Source of the DNA: Thalassovita sp.
Lineage (GTDB): Bacteria > Pseudomonadota > Alphaproteobacteria > Rhodobacterales > Rhodobacteraceae
Assembly (NCBI GenBank): GCA_029212905.1
Contig: JARGPB010000015.1
Span: 30,154-94,153, forward strand
Length of the DNA stretch: 64,000 nt
Direction: 5' to 3'
A program made the translations under genes and the position numbers. Below, in pieces: positions 17,632-26,297 of the stretch (positions within the stretch are counted from its first letter, which is position 1; every line of letters starts with the position of its first letter). The notes under the pieces were generated by a model, which was not told where the DNA came from, did not search any database, and saw only the letters and a list, made by a program, of their open reading frames with translations.

Positions 17632-18091
17632 TCTCTTTGCATATACCGACGGAGCTTGCTCCGGTAATCCCGGCCCTGGCGGCTGGGGTGTTCTGCTGCG
17701 CGCAATGGAAGGGGACGCAATCGTCAAAGAACGCACCCTATACGGTGGCGAACCCGACACCACCAACAACCGGATGGAGCTCCTGGCTGCGATCAACGCG
17801 CTGGAAGCACTTGCGAAATCCTCGTCCATCACAATCGTCACCGACAGCGCCTACGTCAAGAATGGCGTCACAGGCTGGATTCATGGCTGGAAACGAAACG
17901 GTTGGAAAACCGCCGCCAAAAAACCCGTAAAAAACGTCGAGCTCTGGCAGCGTCTGGACGAGGCCCAGGCCCGTCACAGTGTCACATGGGAATGGGTCAA
18001 AGGTCATGCAGGCCATCCTGAAAACGAACGCGCCGATGAACTCGCCCGCGCGGGCATGGCGCCGTTCAAACCCACAAAGGCGCGGTCGTGA
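17624..18091 (+). CDS. rnhA: ribonuclease HI
   Basis: RNase HI cleaves the RNA strand of RNA-DNA hybrids. The 155-residue protein carries the catalytic acids in YTDGACSGNPGPGGWG, the Glu in NNRMELLAAINALEAL, the Asp in VTDSAYVKNG, and the C-terminal VKGHAGHPENERADELAR with the His and the last Asp. It overlaps the methyltransferase gene by 8 bases and the next gene by 4. Confidence 0.96.
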   Translation: MPDLFAYTDGACSGNPGPGGWGVLLRAMEGDAIVKERTLYGGEPDTTNNRMELLAAINALEALAKSSSITIVTDSAYVKNGVTGWIHGWKRNGWKTAAKKPVKNVELWQRLDEAQARHSVTWEWVKGHAGHPENERADELARAGMAPFKPTKARS

Positions 18092-18711
18092 CCCCGCTGG
18101 GGTTGCTGGATTTCGCCTCGGTCGCCGTTTTCGCACTGACCGGGGCGCTCGTCGCCTCGCGCGCTCAGCTGGATCTGGTCGGCTTCGCGTTCATCGCCTG
18201 CCTAACCGCCGTCGGTGGCGGCACCCTGCGCGACCTGCTGCTGGACCGAAACCCAATTTTCTGGATCGCCCAGCCTGCCTATATCGGCGTGGCTGCTGGC
18301 GCGGCTCTGTTGGTATTCTTCACCGCCCACCTGCTGGAATCGCGCTACCGAACCCTGCTGTGGCTTGACAGCCTTGCGCTGGCCGTGGCCGTTCCAGCCG
18401 GGGTCGGCCTTGCGCTCAGCCAAGCACAGCCAGCGCCCATCGTGCTGATCATGGGCATCATTACGGGCAGCTTCGGCGGCCTGATGCGCGACGTCGTCTG
18501 CAACGAGGTCCCCCTGATACTGAAACAAGGGGAACTCTACGTCACAGCCGCCTTCGCAGGATCGGCCGCAGCGCTCGTGGTGCAATATTTCGGCCATAGC
18601 CCCACACTTAGCCTCGCGACCTGCGCGCTCTGCACCTGGGCGCTCCGCGCGGGGTCGCTTGCCTTCGGATGGCGCCTACCCGTCTACAAAAGCCGCCCAC
18701 CAAAACAATAG
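18088..18711 (+). CDS. trimeric intracellular cation channel-like protein (TRIC/UPF0126)
   Basis: The 207-residue protein has seven hydrophobic segments in two related halves. Each half carries the family motif GGGTLRDLLLDRNPIFWI or GGLMRDVVCNEVPLIL. Prokaryotic TRIC proteins form trimeric potassium-permeable channels. It starts with a GTG overlapping the rnhA stop (GTGA). A widely spaced intergenic repeat follows nine bases after its stop. Confidence 0.9.
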   Translation: MTPLGLLDFASVAVFALTGALVASRAQLDLVGFAFIACLTAVGGGTLRDLLLDRNPIFWIAQPAYIGVAAGAALLVFFTAHLLESRYRTLLWLDSLALAVAVPAGVGLALSQAQPAPIVLIMGIITGSFGGLMRDVVCNEVPLILKQGELYVTAAFAGSAAALVVQYFGHSPTLSLATCALCTWALRAGSLAFGWRLPVYKSRPPKQ

Positions 18712-18719
18712 CGCCCGCG

Positions 18720-18742
18720 CTTTCATCTTGCCAAAAATACTC
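18720..18742 (+). repeat. dispersed 23-base intergenic element, copy A
   Basis: CTTTCATCTTGCCAAAAATA plus CTC. The reverse complement of 51203-51225 matches it at 22 of 23 bases. It lies nine bases after the TRIC gene stop, between convergent genes. I recall elements with the core GCCAAAAATACTCC being common in intergenic DNA of this family; its role is unknown to me. Confidence 0.75.
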
Positions 18743-18760
18743 ACTGCGCGACCTTGCCGG

Positions 18761-18997
18761 TCACTTCTTCACATATGTCTGCCACAGCCAAATAAGCAGC
18801 AACGACCCAAGCACAGCCCCCACCAATCCCGCAGCCATACCCATCACGCCCAGCAAGAACCGCAACACAAGCCCACCAACCAAAGCACCGGCCATCCCGA
18901 TAACGACGGTTGTGATAATATCCGTTTCCAGCTTCATCATACGCGTCGCCAGGAAACCGGCGGCCGCTCCGATAATCACTAACCAAATAACACCCAT
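18761..18997 (-). CDS. GlsB/YeaQ/YmgE-type small membrane protein
   Basis: The 78-residue, very hydrophobic protein has three helices rich in Gly and Ala and ends in a Lys pair (QTYVKK). It fits the transglycosylase-associated/GlsB-YeaQ-YmgE group of stress-linked small membrane proteins, whose molecular role is unknown. An AGGAGG ribosome site lies eight bases before the ATG. It is second of two tandem small membrane-protein genes downstream of fmt. Confidence 0.82.
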   Translation of the reverse strand: MGVIWLVIIGAAAGFLATRMMKLETDIITTVVIGMAGALVGGLVLRFLLGVMGMAAGLVGAVLGSLLLIWLWQTYVKK

Positions 18998-19006
18998 GTC
19001 AGCCTC

Positions 19007-19243
19007 CTATTTCCGAAAATGCGTGGGCACGATGATCAACGCACCGATTGAGGACAAAATCGCGTCGCCCCCAGCGCTGCTGAACTTTATCCCAAACATG
19101 ATCCGCACAAAGTAAAACAGAAATGCGCCACCGATGCAGATAATAATCGAGGGCAAATATCCGTTCCGTGTGAACCCGGTCTTTTCAGACATATAGCCCA
19201 CGATACCTGCGATCACGACTGTGCCAATCAGTGTCGGGAACAT
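19007..19243 (-). CDS. small membrane protein, YeaQ-like
   Basis: The 78-residue protein has three hydrophobic segments (TLIGTVVIAGIVGYMSEK, a central YLPSIIICIGGAFLFYFV, and a C-terminal AILSSIGALIIVP). It looks distantly related to the neighbouring YeaQ-type protein. Gene 5' spacing is 12 bases from fmt and 9 bases to the next gene, so these are probably in the def-fmt transcript. No specific function can be assigned. Confidence 0.75.
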   Translation of the reverse strand: MFPTLIGTVVIAGIVGYMSEKTGFTRNGYLPSIIICIGGAFLFYFVRIMFGIKFSSAGGDAILSSIGALIIVPTHFRK

Positions 19244-19255
19244 TGTTTTCTCCGG

Positions 19256-20161
19256 TTACAGGCGGGCACCCTTTGACACGGGCATCCCACGCAGGAATTC
19301 CTGCGTATCCTGCGCGCCCTTCCCGGCCCGTTGCAAGCGCAAAAGCTGTACCGCCCCTGTCCCGCAGGCCACTGTCAGCGTGTCATCCAGCACCTCACCC
19401 GGTTGCCCAGCGCCGTCGGCCAAACGCGAGCCAAGTAGCTTCAGCCGCACACCATCAACCTCGATCCAGGCGCCAGGAAAGGGCGACAGGCCTCTAATCT
19501 TGCGGTCGATTTCTTCTGCCGGAGCAGTCCAGTCCACAGCGGCCTCGGCCTTGTCGATCTTGTGGGCATAGGTCACGCCGTCCTCTGGCTGAGCCTCTGC
19601 CTTCAGGTCGTCCAACCGCTCCAAGGCCTGAGCAATCAACACCGCGCCCATGCCGGACAGGCGATCATGCAGCTGGGCGGTCGTTTCCTCGGGGCCGATC
19701 GCAGTGACGTCCCGCAACAAGACTGGCCCCGTATCCAGCCCAGCCTCCATCTGCATGATGCACACGCCGGTTTCCGCGTCCCCGGCCATGATCGCCCGGT
19801 GGATCGGCGCTGCCCCGCGCCAGCGCGGCAGCAGGCTGGCATGAATATTCAGGCAGCCTCGTGCGGGCGTATCCAGCACCGCTTGCGGCAGGATCAGCCC
19901 ATACGCCACCACCACGGCCACGTCTGCGCCTAACGCAGCAAACTCCGTCTGCATCTCGGCTGTTTTCAGCGACACAGGATGGCGGACATCCAGCCCCAGC
20001 TCTTGGGCGCGCGCATGGACCGGCGTTGGCCGATCCTTCTTGCCACGCCCCGCCGGGCGCGGAGGCTGGCAATACACGGCCGCGATATCGTGCCCCGCTG
20101 CCACCAGCGCCTCAAGCACCGGCACCGAGAACTCTGGCGTTCCCATGAAAACGATCCGCAT
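19256..20161 (-). CDS. fmt: methionyl-tRNA formyltransferase
   Basis: Fmt formylates the initiator Met-tRNA. The 301-residue protein starts MRIVFMGTPEFSVPVLEAL and contains the folate-binding and catalytic stretch LNIHASLLPRWRGAAPIHRAI with Asn-His, followed by the tRNA-binding C-terminal domain. The ATG at 20161 is chosen because the conserved N-terminus begins there. Two genes upstream is def, its pathway partner that removes the formyl group after translation. Confidence 0.96.
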   Translation of the reverse strand: MRIVFMGTPEFSVPVLEALVAAGHDIAAVYCQPPRPAGRGKKDRPTPVHARAQELGLDVRHPVSLKTAEMQTEFAALGADVAVVVAYGLILPQAVLDTPARGCLNIHASLLPRWRGAAPIHRAIMAGDAETGVCIMQMEAGLDTGPVLLRDVTAIGPEETTAQLHDRLSGMGAVLIAQALERLDDLKAEAQPEDGVTYAHKIDKAEAAVDWTAPAEEIDRKIRGLSPFPGAWIEVDGVRLKLLGSRLADGAGQPGEVLDDTLTVACGTGAVQLLRLQRAGKGAQDTQEFLRGMPVSKGARL

Positions 20162-20199
20162 ATTCTGTCCCCTCATGCGTCTGCCAGTCTGCGCCAATC

Positions 20200-20694
20200 C
20201 TAGCGCAGCTTGCGTGACTTTCGGACAAGCATATCCCGTTTCATCTTGGACAGATGATCGAAATACATTTTGCCATTCAAATGGTCGATCTGATGCTGGA
20301 CGCTGGTCGCCCACAATCCGACGAAATCCTTTTCCTCCAGCTCGCCATTTTCATTCAGAAACTGGACGGTCACAGCGCGCGGGCGTTCGACCTTGGCATG
20401 AACACCTGGCAGGTTCGGGCTGGCCTCGTCGTGGGGGCGCAGCTGGATGCTGGCGTGCAGGACCTTGGGGTTGGCCATCTTGATCGCCTGCCCCCGCGTA
20501 TCCGAGGCATCGACAACCGCCAAACGTTTCATTTCACCAATCTGCACAGCAGCAAGGCCGACACCGGGCATTGCCTCCATGGTGTCGATCATATCCGTCC
20601 AGATATCGCGGATCTCTTGGGTGATTTCAGTCACTAGATCGGCCGGTGTACGCAGTCGCTTGTCCGGCCAGGGAATACACTTACGAGCGGTCAT
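20200..20694 (-). CDS. peptide deformylase-like protein with disrupted active site
   Basis: The 164-residue protein aligns throughout with the neighbouring deformylase. Motif 1 is kept (GVGLAAVQ, residues 44-51). Motif 2, normally EGCLS with the metal-binding Cys, reads SPNLPGV (92-98), and motif 3, normally QHEIDH, reads QHQIDH (133-138). It therefore lacks the Cys ligand and the catalytic Glu, keeping only the two His. The frame is intact and the rest is well conserved, which suggests a maintained non-deformylase role. It sits between def and fmt in one operon. Confidence 0.88.
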   Translation of the reverse strand: MTARKCIPWPDKRLRTPADLVTEITQEIRDIWTDMIDTMEAMPGVGLAAVQIGEMKRLAVVDASDTRGQAIKMANPKVLHASIQLRPHDEASPNLPGVHAKVERPRAVTVQFLNENGELEEKDFVGLWATSVQHQIDHLNGKMYFDHLSKMKRDMLVRKSRKLR

Positions 20695-20727
20695 GCCAGC
20701 CCCTTATGGTGTGGCGACGCGCGGCCA

Positions 20728-21246
20728 TCAGGACCGGCTACGCTCGCGCTTTAGTTTCTGCATCTTGCGGGTAATCATCTGCCGTTTAAGAGGCTTCAGG
20801 TAATCAATGAACAGCTTGCCGTTCAGGTGGTCGATCTCGTGCTGAACGCAGGTCGCCCACAGGTCTGCAAAGGTCTCTTGCTGTTCATTTCCGTCGCGGT
20901 CGATCCATTTGACTGTCACTTCGGCGGGGCGCGTCACCTCGGCGTATTGCTCGGGGATGGACAGGCAGCCCTCTTCGTAGACGCTGGTGTCGTCCGAGGT
21001 TTCGATGACTTCGGGATTAAACATAACCAGCGGCCGCGGAGTTTCGCCTTCTTCCTTGACGCAATCCAACACGATCAGGCGGTCCAGAACACCGATCTGA
21101 GGCGCAGCCAGGCCAATGCCGGGGGCATCATACATTGTCTCCAGCATGTCATCGGCAAGAACGCGCAATTCATCGGACAGGTCCGCAACCGGAGCGCAGA
21201 CTTTTTTCAAGCGGGGATCGGGGTGGATCAGGATCGGACGTTTCAT
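20728..21246 (-). CDS. def: peptide deformylase
   Basis: Def removes the N-formyl group from new proteins. The 172-residue protein has all three motifs: GIGLAAPQ (residues 43-50), EGCLSIP with metal ligand C94, and QHEIDHLNG with H136, E137 and H140. Length and order are typical. It is first in the def, def-like, fmt operon. The C-terminus is basic (KRERSRS). Confidence 0.96.
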   Translation of the reverse strand: MKRPILIHPDPRLKKVCAPVADLSDELRVLADDMLETMYDAPGIGLAAPQIGVLDRLIVLDCVKEEGETPRPLVMFNPEVIETSDDTSVYEEGCLSIPEQYAEVTRPAEVTVKWIDRDGNEQQETFADLWATCVQHEIDHLNGKLFIDYLKPLKRQMITRKMQKLKRERSRS

Positions 21247-21504
21247 AGACCGGCATTTAGGATATGGTCATACTTCGCGCAATGGGCCAAAAACTCGCGG
21301 CGGAGTGCAGCCCAGACCAAAGCCACACCGGCGCCCCCACGAAAAGCGCAAAAATATGGTATTTCTCCCACATTTCACACCCAAATCAGAATCTACCACT
21401 GCCATTTATTGATAAATCAGAATCTTCGGGCCGCGCATTCAGGCACTTGTCCATTCTGAACTTATCTGACTAGGCTGCGACGAAATCCACAAAGGAGTCA
21501 CCAC

Positions 21505-22674
21505 ATGAGTTTCGACGAGATCATCAACCGTTTCGGCAGCCATTCCGTAAAATGGGACATGATGGAGAAACTCTATGACGTGCCTCAGCAAGACGGGATT
21601 GCGATGTGGGTCGCTGATATGGATTTCCGCGCCCCGCAATGCATCCAGGATGCGGTGGCCAAGCTGCATGAACACGGCATCTACGGCTACTACGGTGACG
21701 ACAGGTCTTACCGCGCTGCGATTTGCTGGTGGATGCAAAACCGACATGGCTGGACCGTCGACCCCGAGGCGATCTTTACCACCCACGGGCTGGTCAACGG
21801 CACTGCGATGTGTGTCGAAACCTTCACTCAGCCGGGGGATGGCGTGATCCTTATGACCCCGGTCTATCATGCCTTTGCGAAAGTCATCCGCGCCAATGGT
21901 CGCCGTGTCGTCGAATGCGAATTGACCAATGGCAATGGTCGATACGAGATGGATTTCGAAGCCTGGGACGCTCAGCTTGATGGGTCCGAGAAGATGGTCA
22001 TCCTGTGTTCGCCCCATAATCCCGGTGGGCGCGTCTGGACCCGCGAGGAACTAGAAGGCGTCGCCGCTTTTGCCAAACGCCACGACCTGATCCTCGTGTC
22101 GGACGAGATCCACCACGATCTGGTTTTCCCCGGCACCACACACACCGCTATGTCGCTGATTGATGGAATCGAAGATCGGTTGATCATGATGACGGCCACG
22201 ACCAAGACCTTCAATATCGCAGGCAGCCATGCGGGCAACGTGATCATTTCTGACCCCGCCATGCGCCAGAAATTCGCCAGCCGGATGATGGGCCTTGGGC
22301 TATCGCCGAATGCATTCGGCCTGCATATGGCCGAGGCTGCCTACTCCCCCGAAGGCGCCGCCTGGGTGGACAAGCTGGTCTCCTATCTGGATGGCAATCG
22401 CAAACTGTTCGACGACGCGATCAATACCATTCCCGGTCTGAAATCCATGCCGCTGGAGGCCACGTATCTGGCTTGGGTGGATTTTTCAGGCACCGGCATG
22501 AACCGCGAGGAATTTACCAACCGGGTTCAGCAAGAAGCAAAGATCGCGGTGAACCATGGTCCCACGTTCGGATCCGGCGGCGAGGAATTCTTGCGCTTCA
22601 ACATCGCCACACCGCGCGCCCTGGTTCAACAGGCCGTCGAACGGATGCAAACCGCATTCGCTGACTTGCAGTAA
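21505..22674 (+). CDS. MalY/PatB-type PLP-dependent C-S lyase/aminotransferase
   Basis: The 389-residue fold-type I PLP enzyme has the features of the MalY/PatB group: MWVADMDFRAPQCIQDA near residue 35, SPHNPGGRVW, SDEIHHDLVF, and the PLP lysine in TATTKTFNIAG. Family members cleave cystathionine or S-cysteine conjugates to pyruvate, ammonia and a thiol. The substrate here is not evident. An AAAGGAG ribosome site precedes the ATG. The 258 bases upstream hold no other gene that I can see. Confidence 0.92.
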   Translation: MSFDEIINRFGSHSVKWDMMEKLYDVPQQDGIAMWVADMDFRAPQCIQDAVAKLHEHGIYGYYGDDRSYRAAICWWMQNRHGWTVDPEAIFTTHGLVNGTAMCVETFTQPGDGVILMTPVYHAFAKVIRANGRRVVECELTNGNGRYEMDFEAWDAQLDGSEKMVILCSPHNPGGRVWTREELEGVAAFAKRHDLILVSDEIHHDLVFPGTTHTAMSLIDGIEDRLIMMTATTKTFNIAGSHAGNVIISDPAMRQKFASRMMGLGLSPNAFGLHMAEAAYSPEGAAWVDKLVSYLDGNRKLFDDAINTIPGLKSMPLEATYLAWVDFSGTGMNREEFTNRVQQEAKIAVNHGPTFGSGGEEFLRFNIATPRALVQQAVERMQTAFADLQ

Positions 22675-22680
22675 CGGTTT

Positions 22681-22700
22681 CGCGCCCTTTTAGGGGCGCG
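22681..22700. terminator. hairpin between convergent genes
   Basis: CGCGCCC and GGGCGCG form a 7-bp stem with a 6-base loop, seven bases after the malY-like stop. It overlaps the last codons of the leftward hypothetical gene. T-runs are short, so termination efficiency is uncertain. Confidence 0.5.
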
Positions 22701-23049
22701 CCACGCTCTCAAGCAAAGCAACGGCTTCACGGTCTTCGATGGCGAAATCGACCGGCGCGCTGCTATGTGTGGCCGTCAGCCGTTTGAACTCATAGACCAT
22801 TTCCCCGCTCTCTTCGGCGGAGGCGACGATCAAACACTGATACACGTGAAACCCGCGATCATACAGGTCAACGAAACCACGCAGTTTGGGCGCGTTTTCA
22901 GCCTCCAGCGCGAATCCGCTCCCCCAAAACCGCAGCACGCGAAAAGACTGGCCATTTGCCTCGACCATCATCCGGCCAGAGCGTTTCTGCCCCGCAGTTC
23001 GCGCAGCATCGAGGCCCGCCTGCACCTCTTTGGAAATATATGTCGACAT
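22690..23049 (-). CDS. conserved hypothetical protein
   Basis: The 119-residue, probably soluble protein has no signal peptide or membrane helix. It shows an N-terminal helix (STYISKEVQAGLDAARTAGQKR) and a beta-rich middle (SGRMMVEANGQSFRVLRFWGSGFALEA) that could form a small barrel similar to PilZ-like folds, though no PilZ RxxxR motif is present. An AGGAG ribosome site lies before the ATG. Function unknown. It is convergent with the malY-like gene. Confidence 0.75.
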   Translation of the reverse strand: MSTYISKEVQAGLDAARTAGQKRSGRMMVEANGQSFRVLRFWGSGFALEAENAPKLRGFVDLYDRGFHVYQCLIVASAEESGEMVYEFKRLTATHSSAPVDFAIEDREAVALLESVARP

Positions 23050-23304
23050 GTGTGTGCTCCTGTCAGAAGCCTAAAGCATGGCGCAAAGATGGTTTCGGTC
23101 AAGTTAACGAATTTGACGCACCGCAGCATGTTGCAACGCCATGACTGCAAGGGCGACCCCCGTGAAATTTCGACAAAGCTGCACCAGGTTCGGTCAAATC
23201 AGCCAGAATCGCTCGCATGTGCAGAAATGCAGGTGAGCTGCGCTTGGGTAGACGTTTCCCAACCGAACCGCCGCCCGTAATGTGTCCATCAGAGGAGACG
23301 ACAC

Positions 23305-24294
23305 ATGGGACATCTGGTCGAAGGCACGTGGCATTCCAATCAAAACGGCTTTGCGAATTCCGAGGGGCGCTTTGTGCGCACCACGTCAGGGTTTCGGCGC
23401 TGGATTACGCCTGATGGGCGGCCCGGTCGCAGCGGGGACGCAGGCTTTGCTGCGGCCTCGGGGCGCTATCATCTATATGTCTCCTATGCCTGCCCATGGG
23501 CCCATCGAACGCTGATCTTTCGCGCCCTAAAAGGCCTGACCCAGCACATCGGTGTCTCGGTTGTGCACCCGGATATGCTGGAGGATGGTTGGACCTTTGC
23601 GACGGATTTTCCGGGGACTACGGGGGACGTGCTGTATGGCCTGCCATTCCTAAGGGACCTCTATGTAAAGGCCCTGCCGGACGTGTCCGGGCGCGTCACT
23701 GTTCCGGTCCTGTGGGACACGCACACGCAAACCATCGTTTCAAACGAAAGCGCCGAGATCATCCGCATGTTCAACTCGGCCTTCGACGGGCTGACGGGCG
23801 ATACGCAGGATTTCTGGCCCGAAGACATGCGCACCGAGATCGAAACGATCAACGCACGCATCTATGACACCATCAACAATGGCGTGTACAAGGCGGGTTT
23901 TGCCACGACGCAGGGCGCATATGATGACGCTGTGGCCGCGGTATTTGACAGTCTGGAATGGCTGGAGAACCACCTGTCCAACCACCGCTATCTGTTGGGC
24001 TCAAAAATCACCGAGGCCGATTGGCGCCTGTTCCCCACGCTGATCCGGTTCGATCCGGTCTATCACCTGCATTTCAAATGCAACCGCAAACGGCTCGTCG
24101 ATTATCCGAACCTTTGGGCCTATGCGCGAGAACTGTATCAATGGCCCGGCGTCGCCGAGACCACTCATTTCGATCATATCGTCAGGCACTACCATTACAG
24201 CCACGACGGGATTAACCCGCACCGGATTATCCCGGTCAATCCCGTGATCGACCCGTCCGCGCCGCATGGCCGGGATCACCTGCCATCTGACTAG
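23305..24294 (+). CDS. glutathionyl-hydroquinone reductase-like glutathione transferase
   Basis: The 329-residue protein has the layout of the Xi/ECM4-YqjG class. The thioredoxin-fold active site is YVSYACPWAHR with catalytic C63, followed by VHPDMLEDGWTF and the helical domain with the YPNLWAYARELYQWPGV signature. These enzymes reduce glutathionyl-(hydro)quinones. A GAGGAG ribosome site lies just before the ATG. The gene stands alone; whether it serves the quinone chemistry of the aromatic cluster 26 kb away is unknown. Confidence 0.92.
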   Translation: MGHLVEGTWHSNQNGFANSEGRFVRTTSGFRRWITPDGRPGRSGDAGFAAASGRYHLYVSYACPWAHRTLIFRALKGLTQHIGVSVVHPDMLEDGWTFATDFPGTTGDVLYGLPFLRDLYVKALPDVSGRVTVPVLWDTHTQTIVSNESAEIIRMFNSAFDGLTGDTQDFWPEDMRTEIETINARIYDTINNGVYKAGFATTQGAYDDAVAAVFDSLEWLENHLSNHRYLLGSKITEADWRLFPTLIRFDPVYHLHFKCNRKRLVDYPNLWAYARELYQWPGVAETTHFDHIVRHYHYSHDGINPHRIIPVNPVIDPSAPHGRDHLPSD

Positions 24295-24385
24295 GCCCAA
24301 GGCTGCTGCGGGGCGGATTGTCCTCTTGTGCTTGGGGCGCAAAACCGGGCATTGAGCCCCTATTCGGAACGCAGAGGGCGCATAG

Positions 24386-25342
24386 GTGAGCAGCATCCCA
24401 AGAGACCATGGCGGTGGTATCGACGCCGCAGCAGCCCAATATGGTGGCACACGCGACGCATGGGTCGATCTGTCCACCGGGATTAACCCGGTACCCTATC
24501 CTTTGGGAGAGATCCCGCTAAACGCTTGGGCCGCCCTTCCTGATGCCGGGGCCATGGAACGTCTGCTGACTGCTGCACGCAAATTCTGGAACGTCCCCGA
24601 TCAGGCCGAGATCATCGCCGCCCCAGGCGCATCCGCTCTGATAGCCCGGATGCCAGCACTGGCCACGGCGCCAGGGGCCTATATCCCCAGCCCTACATAT
24701 AACGAACATGCTGCGGCCTTTCGCGCACATCACAAGCTGGGGGATCAACAGGACCCGGCGAATACCACCCATATCTACGTCCACCCCAATAATCCCGACG
24801 GGCACCTGTGGCCGACAAAGGTGATTGGCGGACGCCCCCTGACCGTCGTGGACGAGAGTTTCTGCGATGTCATGCCCAGCGCCAGCCATATCGCACGTGC
24901 GGCTGATCCCGGCGTGATTGTCCTCAAAAGCTTTGGCAAGTTCTGGGGGTTGGCGGGGCTGCGTCTGGGCTTTGCTATCGGGCGGCGCGAGACGTTGTTT
25001 CCCGACACCAGCTTGGTGGATATGCTGGGGCCTTGGGCTGTCTCGGGACCGGCGCTTGAAATCGGCGCCCGCGCGCTGGAGGACACAGATTGGGCCGCAA
25101 TCACCCGCACACGCCTGCAATCAGCAAGCGACCGGCTGGATGCGCTGATGACCAAAACCGGGGCCACACTCTATGGTGGGACGTCGTTGTTTCGACTGTA
25201 CGAGGTCGATGACGCTGCCGCATGGCAAGACCGCCTGGCCCGCAATCAAATCTGGACCCGCACTTTCCCGTATTCGGACCGCTTTCTAAGGCTGGGCCTG
25301 CCCGCGCCGGAACACTGGTCCCGACTGGAAGCCGCTCTATGA
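24386..25342 (+). CDS. cobC: threonine-phosphate decarboxylase-like cobalamin enzyme
   Basis: The 318-residue PLP enzyme is related to histidinol-phosphate aminotransferase. It shows VDLSTGINPVPYP, HPNNPDG, DESFCD and the PLP lysine in VLKSFGKFWGLAGLRLGF. In alphaproteobacteria this family (CobC/CobD) makes the aminopropanol phosphate arm of cobalamin. The next gene, overlapping by 4 bases, is the CbiB/CobD enzyme that attaches that arm, which strongly supports the assignment. The start is a GTG with AGAGGG before it. I see no cobalamin riboswitch upstream. Confidence 0.9.
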   Translation: MSSIPRDHGGGIDAAAAQYGGTRDAWVDLSTGINPVPYPLGEIPLNAWAALPDAGAMERLLTAARKFWNVPDQAEIIAAPGASALIARMPALATAPGAYIPSPTYNEHAAAFRAHHKLGDQQDPANTTHIYVHPNNPDGHLWPTKVIGGRPLTVVDESFCDVMPSASHIARAADPGVIVLKSFGKFWGLAGLRLGFAIGRRETLFPDTSLVDMLGPWAVSGPALEIGARALEDTDWAAITRTRLQSASDRLDALMTKTGATLYGGTSLFRLYEVDDAAAWQDRLARNQIWTRTFPYSDRFLRLGLPAPEHWSRLEAAL

Positions 25343-26235
25343 CGCTTTTCCTGGCTATGCTGCTGGACGCCGCCATGGGCGAGCCAAAATGGCTGTGGGA
25401 TCGGGCTCCTCATCCAGCCGTATTGATGGGCCGCGCGATTGCGTGGTGCGACAATCGCTATAACACCGGAAATTTCCGCCTGCTCAAAGGCCTGTTTACT
25501 ATGATTGCGCTGGCAATCGGCGCGATGGGACTGGGCTGGGTGCTGTCCTTTCTGGGACCGATCGCAGAAATCCTGATTGCCGCCGTCTTGTTGGCGCAAA
25601 GATCCCTTGTCCAGCACGTTCAGGCTGTCGGAAACGCCCTGCGCATTAGCGTGGGGGACGGACGCCGCGCTGTCGCGATGATCGTAGGACGAGACACCGC
25701 CCAAATGGACAGCCCCGCCGTCACCCGCGCCGCAATCGAATCCGCTGCCGAGAACCTCTCGGACGGGGTGATCGCCCCGGCCTTCTGGTTTCTGGTGGGG
25801 GGGCTGCCGGGACTTCTGTTGTATAAGATCACCAATACCGCCGACAGCATGATCGGCCACCGCACCCCCCGACACGGCGAATTCGGCTGGGCCGCAGCCC
25901 GGTTCGATGACCTGCTGAACCTGATCCCCGCGCGGCTGACTGCTGTGCTGATTGCCGTCCCGCATCACGTTCTGTACGCATGGCCCAGCATCCGATCCGA
26001 GGCGCGGCAACATCGGTCCCCCAATGCCGGCTGGCCCGAAGCCGCAATGGCCCGTGCCCTGAATACCGCCCTTTCAGGCCCCCGCGCCTATGGTGGCCAG
26101 ATGCAGTCCTTTCCTTGGGTGCATGGCTCTGGCAATCGCACGCCTGGCCCCGACCAGATCGACGCGGCCACAACCGCCCTTTGGCGCGCATGGGGTTTGG
26201 CGCTGGTAATCGCATTGGTCGTCGGGTTTTTCTGA
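25339..26235 (+). CDS. cbiB: adenosylcobinamide-phosphate synthase
   Basis: The 298-residue inner-membrane protein (CbiB in enteric naming, CobD in aerobic-pathway naming) joins adenosylcobyric acid to aminopropanol phosphate. Conserved stretches are LDAAMGEPKWLWDRAPHPAVLMGR, the central SAAENLSDGVIAPAFWFLVGGLPGLLLYKITNTADSMIGHR region (about residues 135-175), and a C-terminal helix. It starts at an ATG overlapping the cobC stop (ATGA), so the two are translationally coupled. Confidence 0.93.
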   Translation: MTLFLAMLLDAAMGEPKWLWDRAPHPAVLMGRAIAWCDNRYNTGNFRLLKGLFTMIALAIGAMGLGWVLSFLGPIAEILIAAVLLAQRSLVQHVQAVGNALRISVGDGRRAVAMIVGRDTAQMDSPAVTRAAIESAAENLSDGVIAPAFWFLVGGLPGLLLYKITNTADSMIGHRTPRHGEFGWAAARFDDLLNLIPARLTAVLIAVPHHVLYAWPSIRSEARQHRSPNAGWPEAAMARALNTALSGPRAYGGQMQSFPWVHGSGNRTPGPDQIDAATTALWRAWGLALVIALVVGFF

Positions 26236-26297
26236 CTTTCGGTCCCAAGGTCAATCCTGCTAGGTTTACCCAAAGATTTCAAACCTCCGAGGATTTC

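Noticed and set aside
18741..18986. Frame at 18741-18986 minus (81 residues) as an alternative small gene
   Set aside because: It is in a shifted frame over the YeaQ-like gene, which has an AGGAGG site and helix pattern that this frame lacks.
20728..21246. Treating def and def-like as a recent tandem duplication
   Set aside because: The two proteins differ at many positions outside the active site, so the paralogy looks old, not recent; sequence identity is far too low for an assembly artefact.
24295..24385. Cobalamin riboswitch before cobC
   Set aside because: The 91 bases are too short for the usual aptamer and no B12-box (GCCACTG-like) is present.
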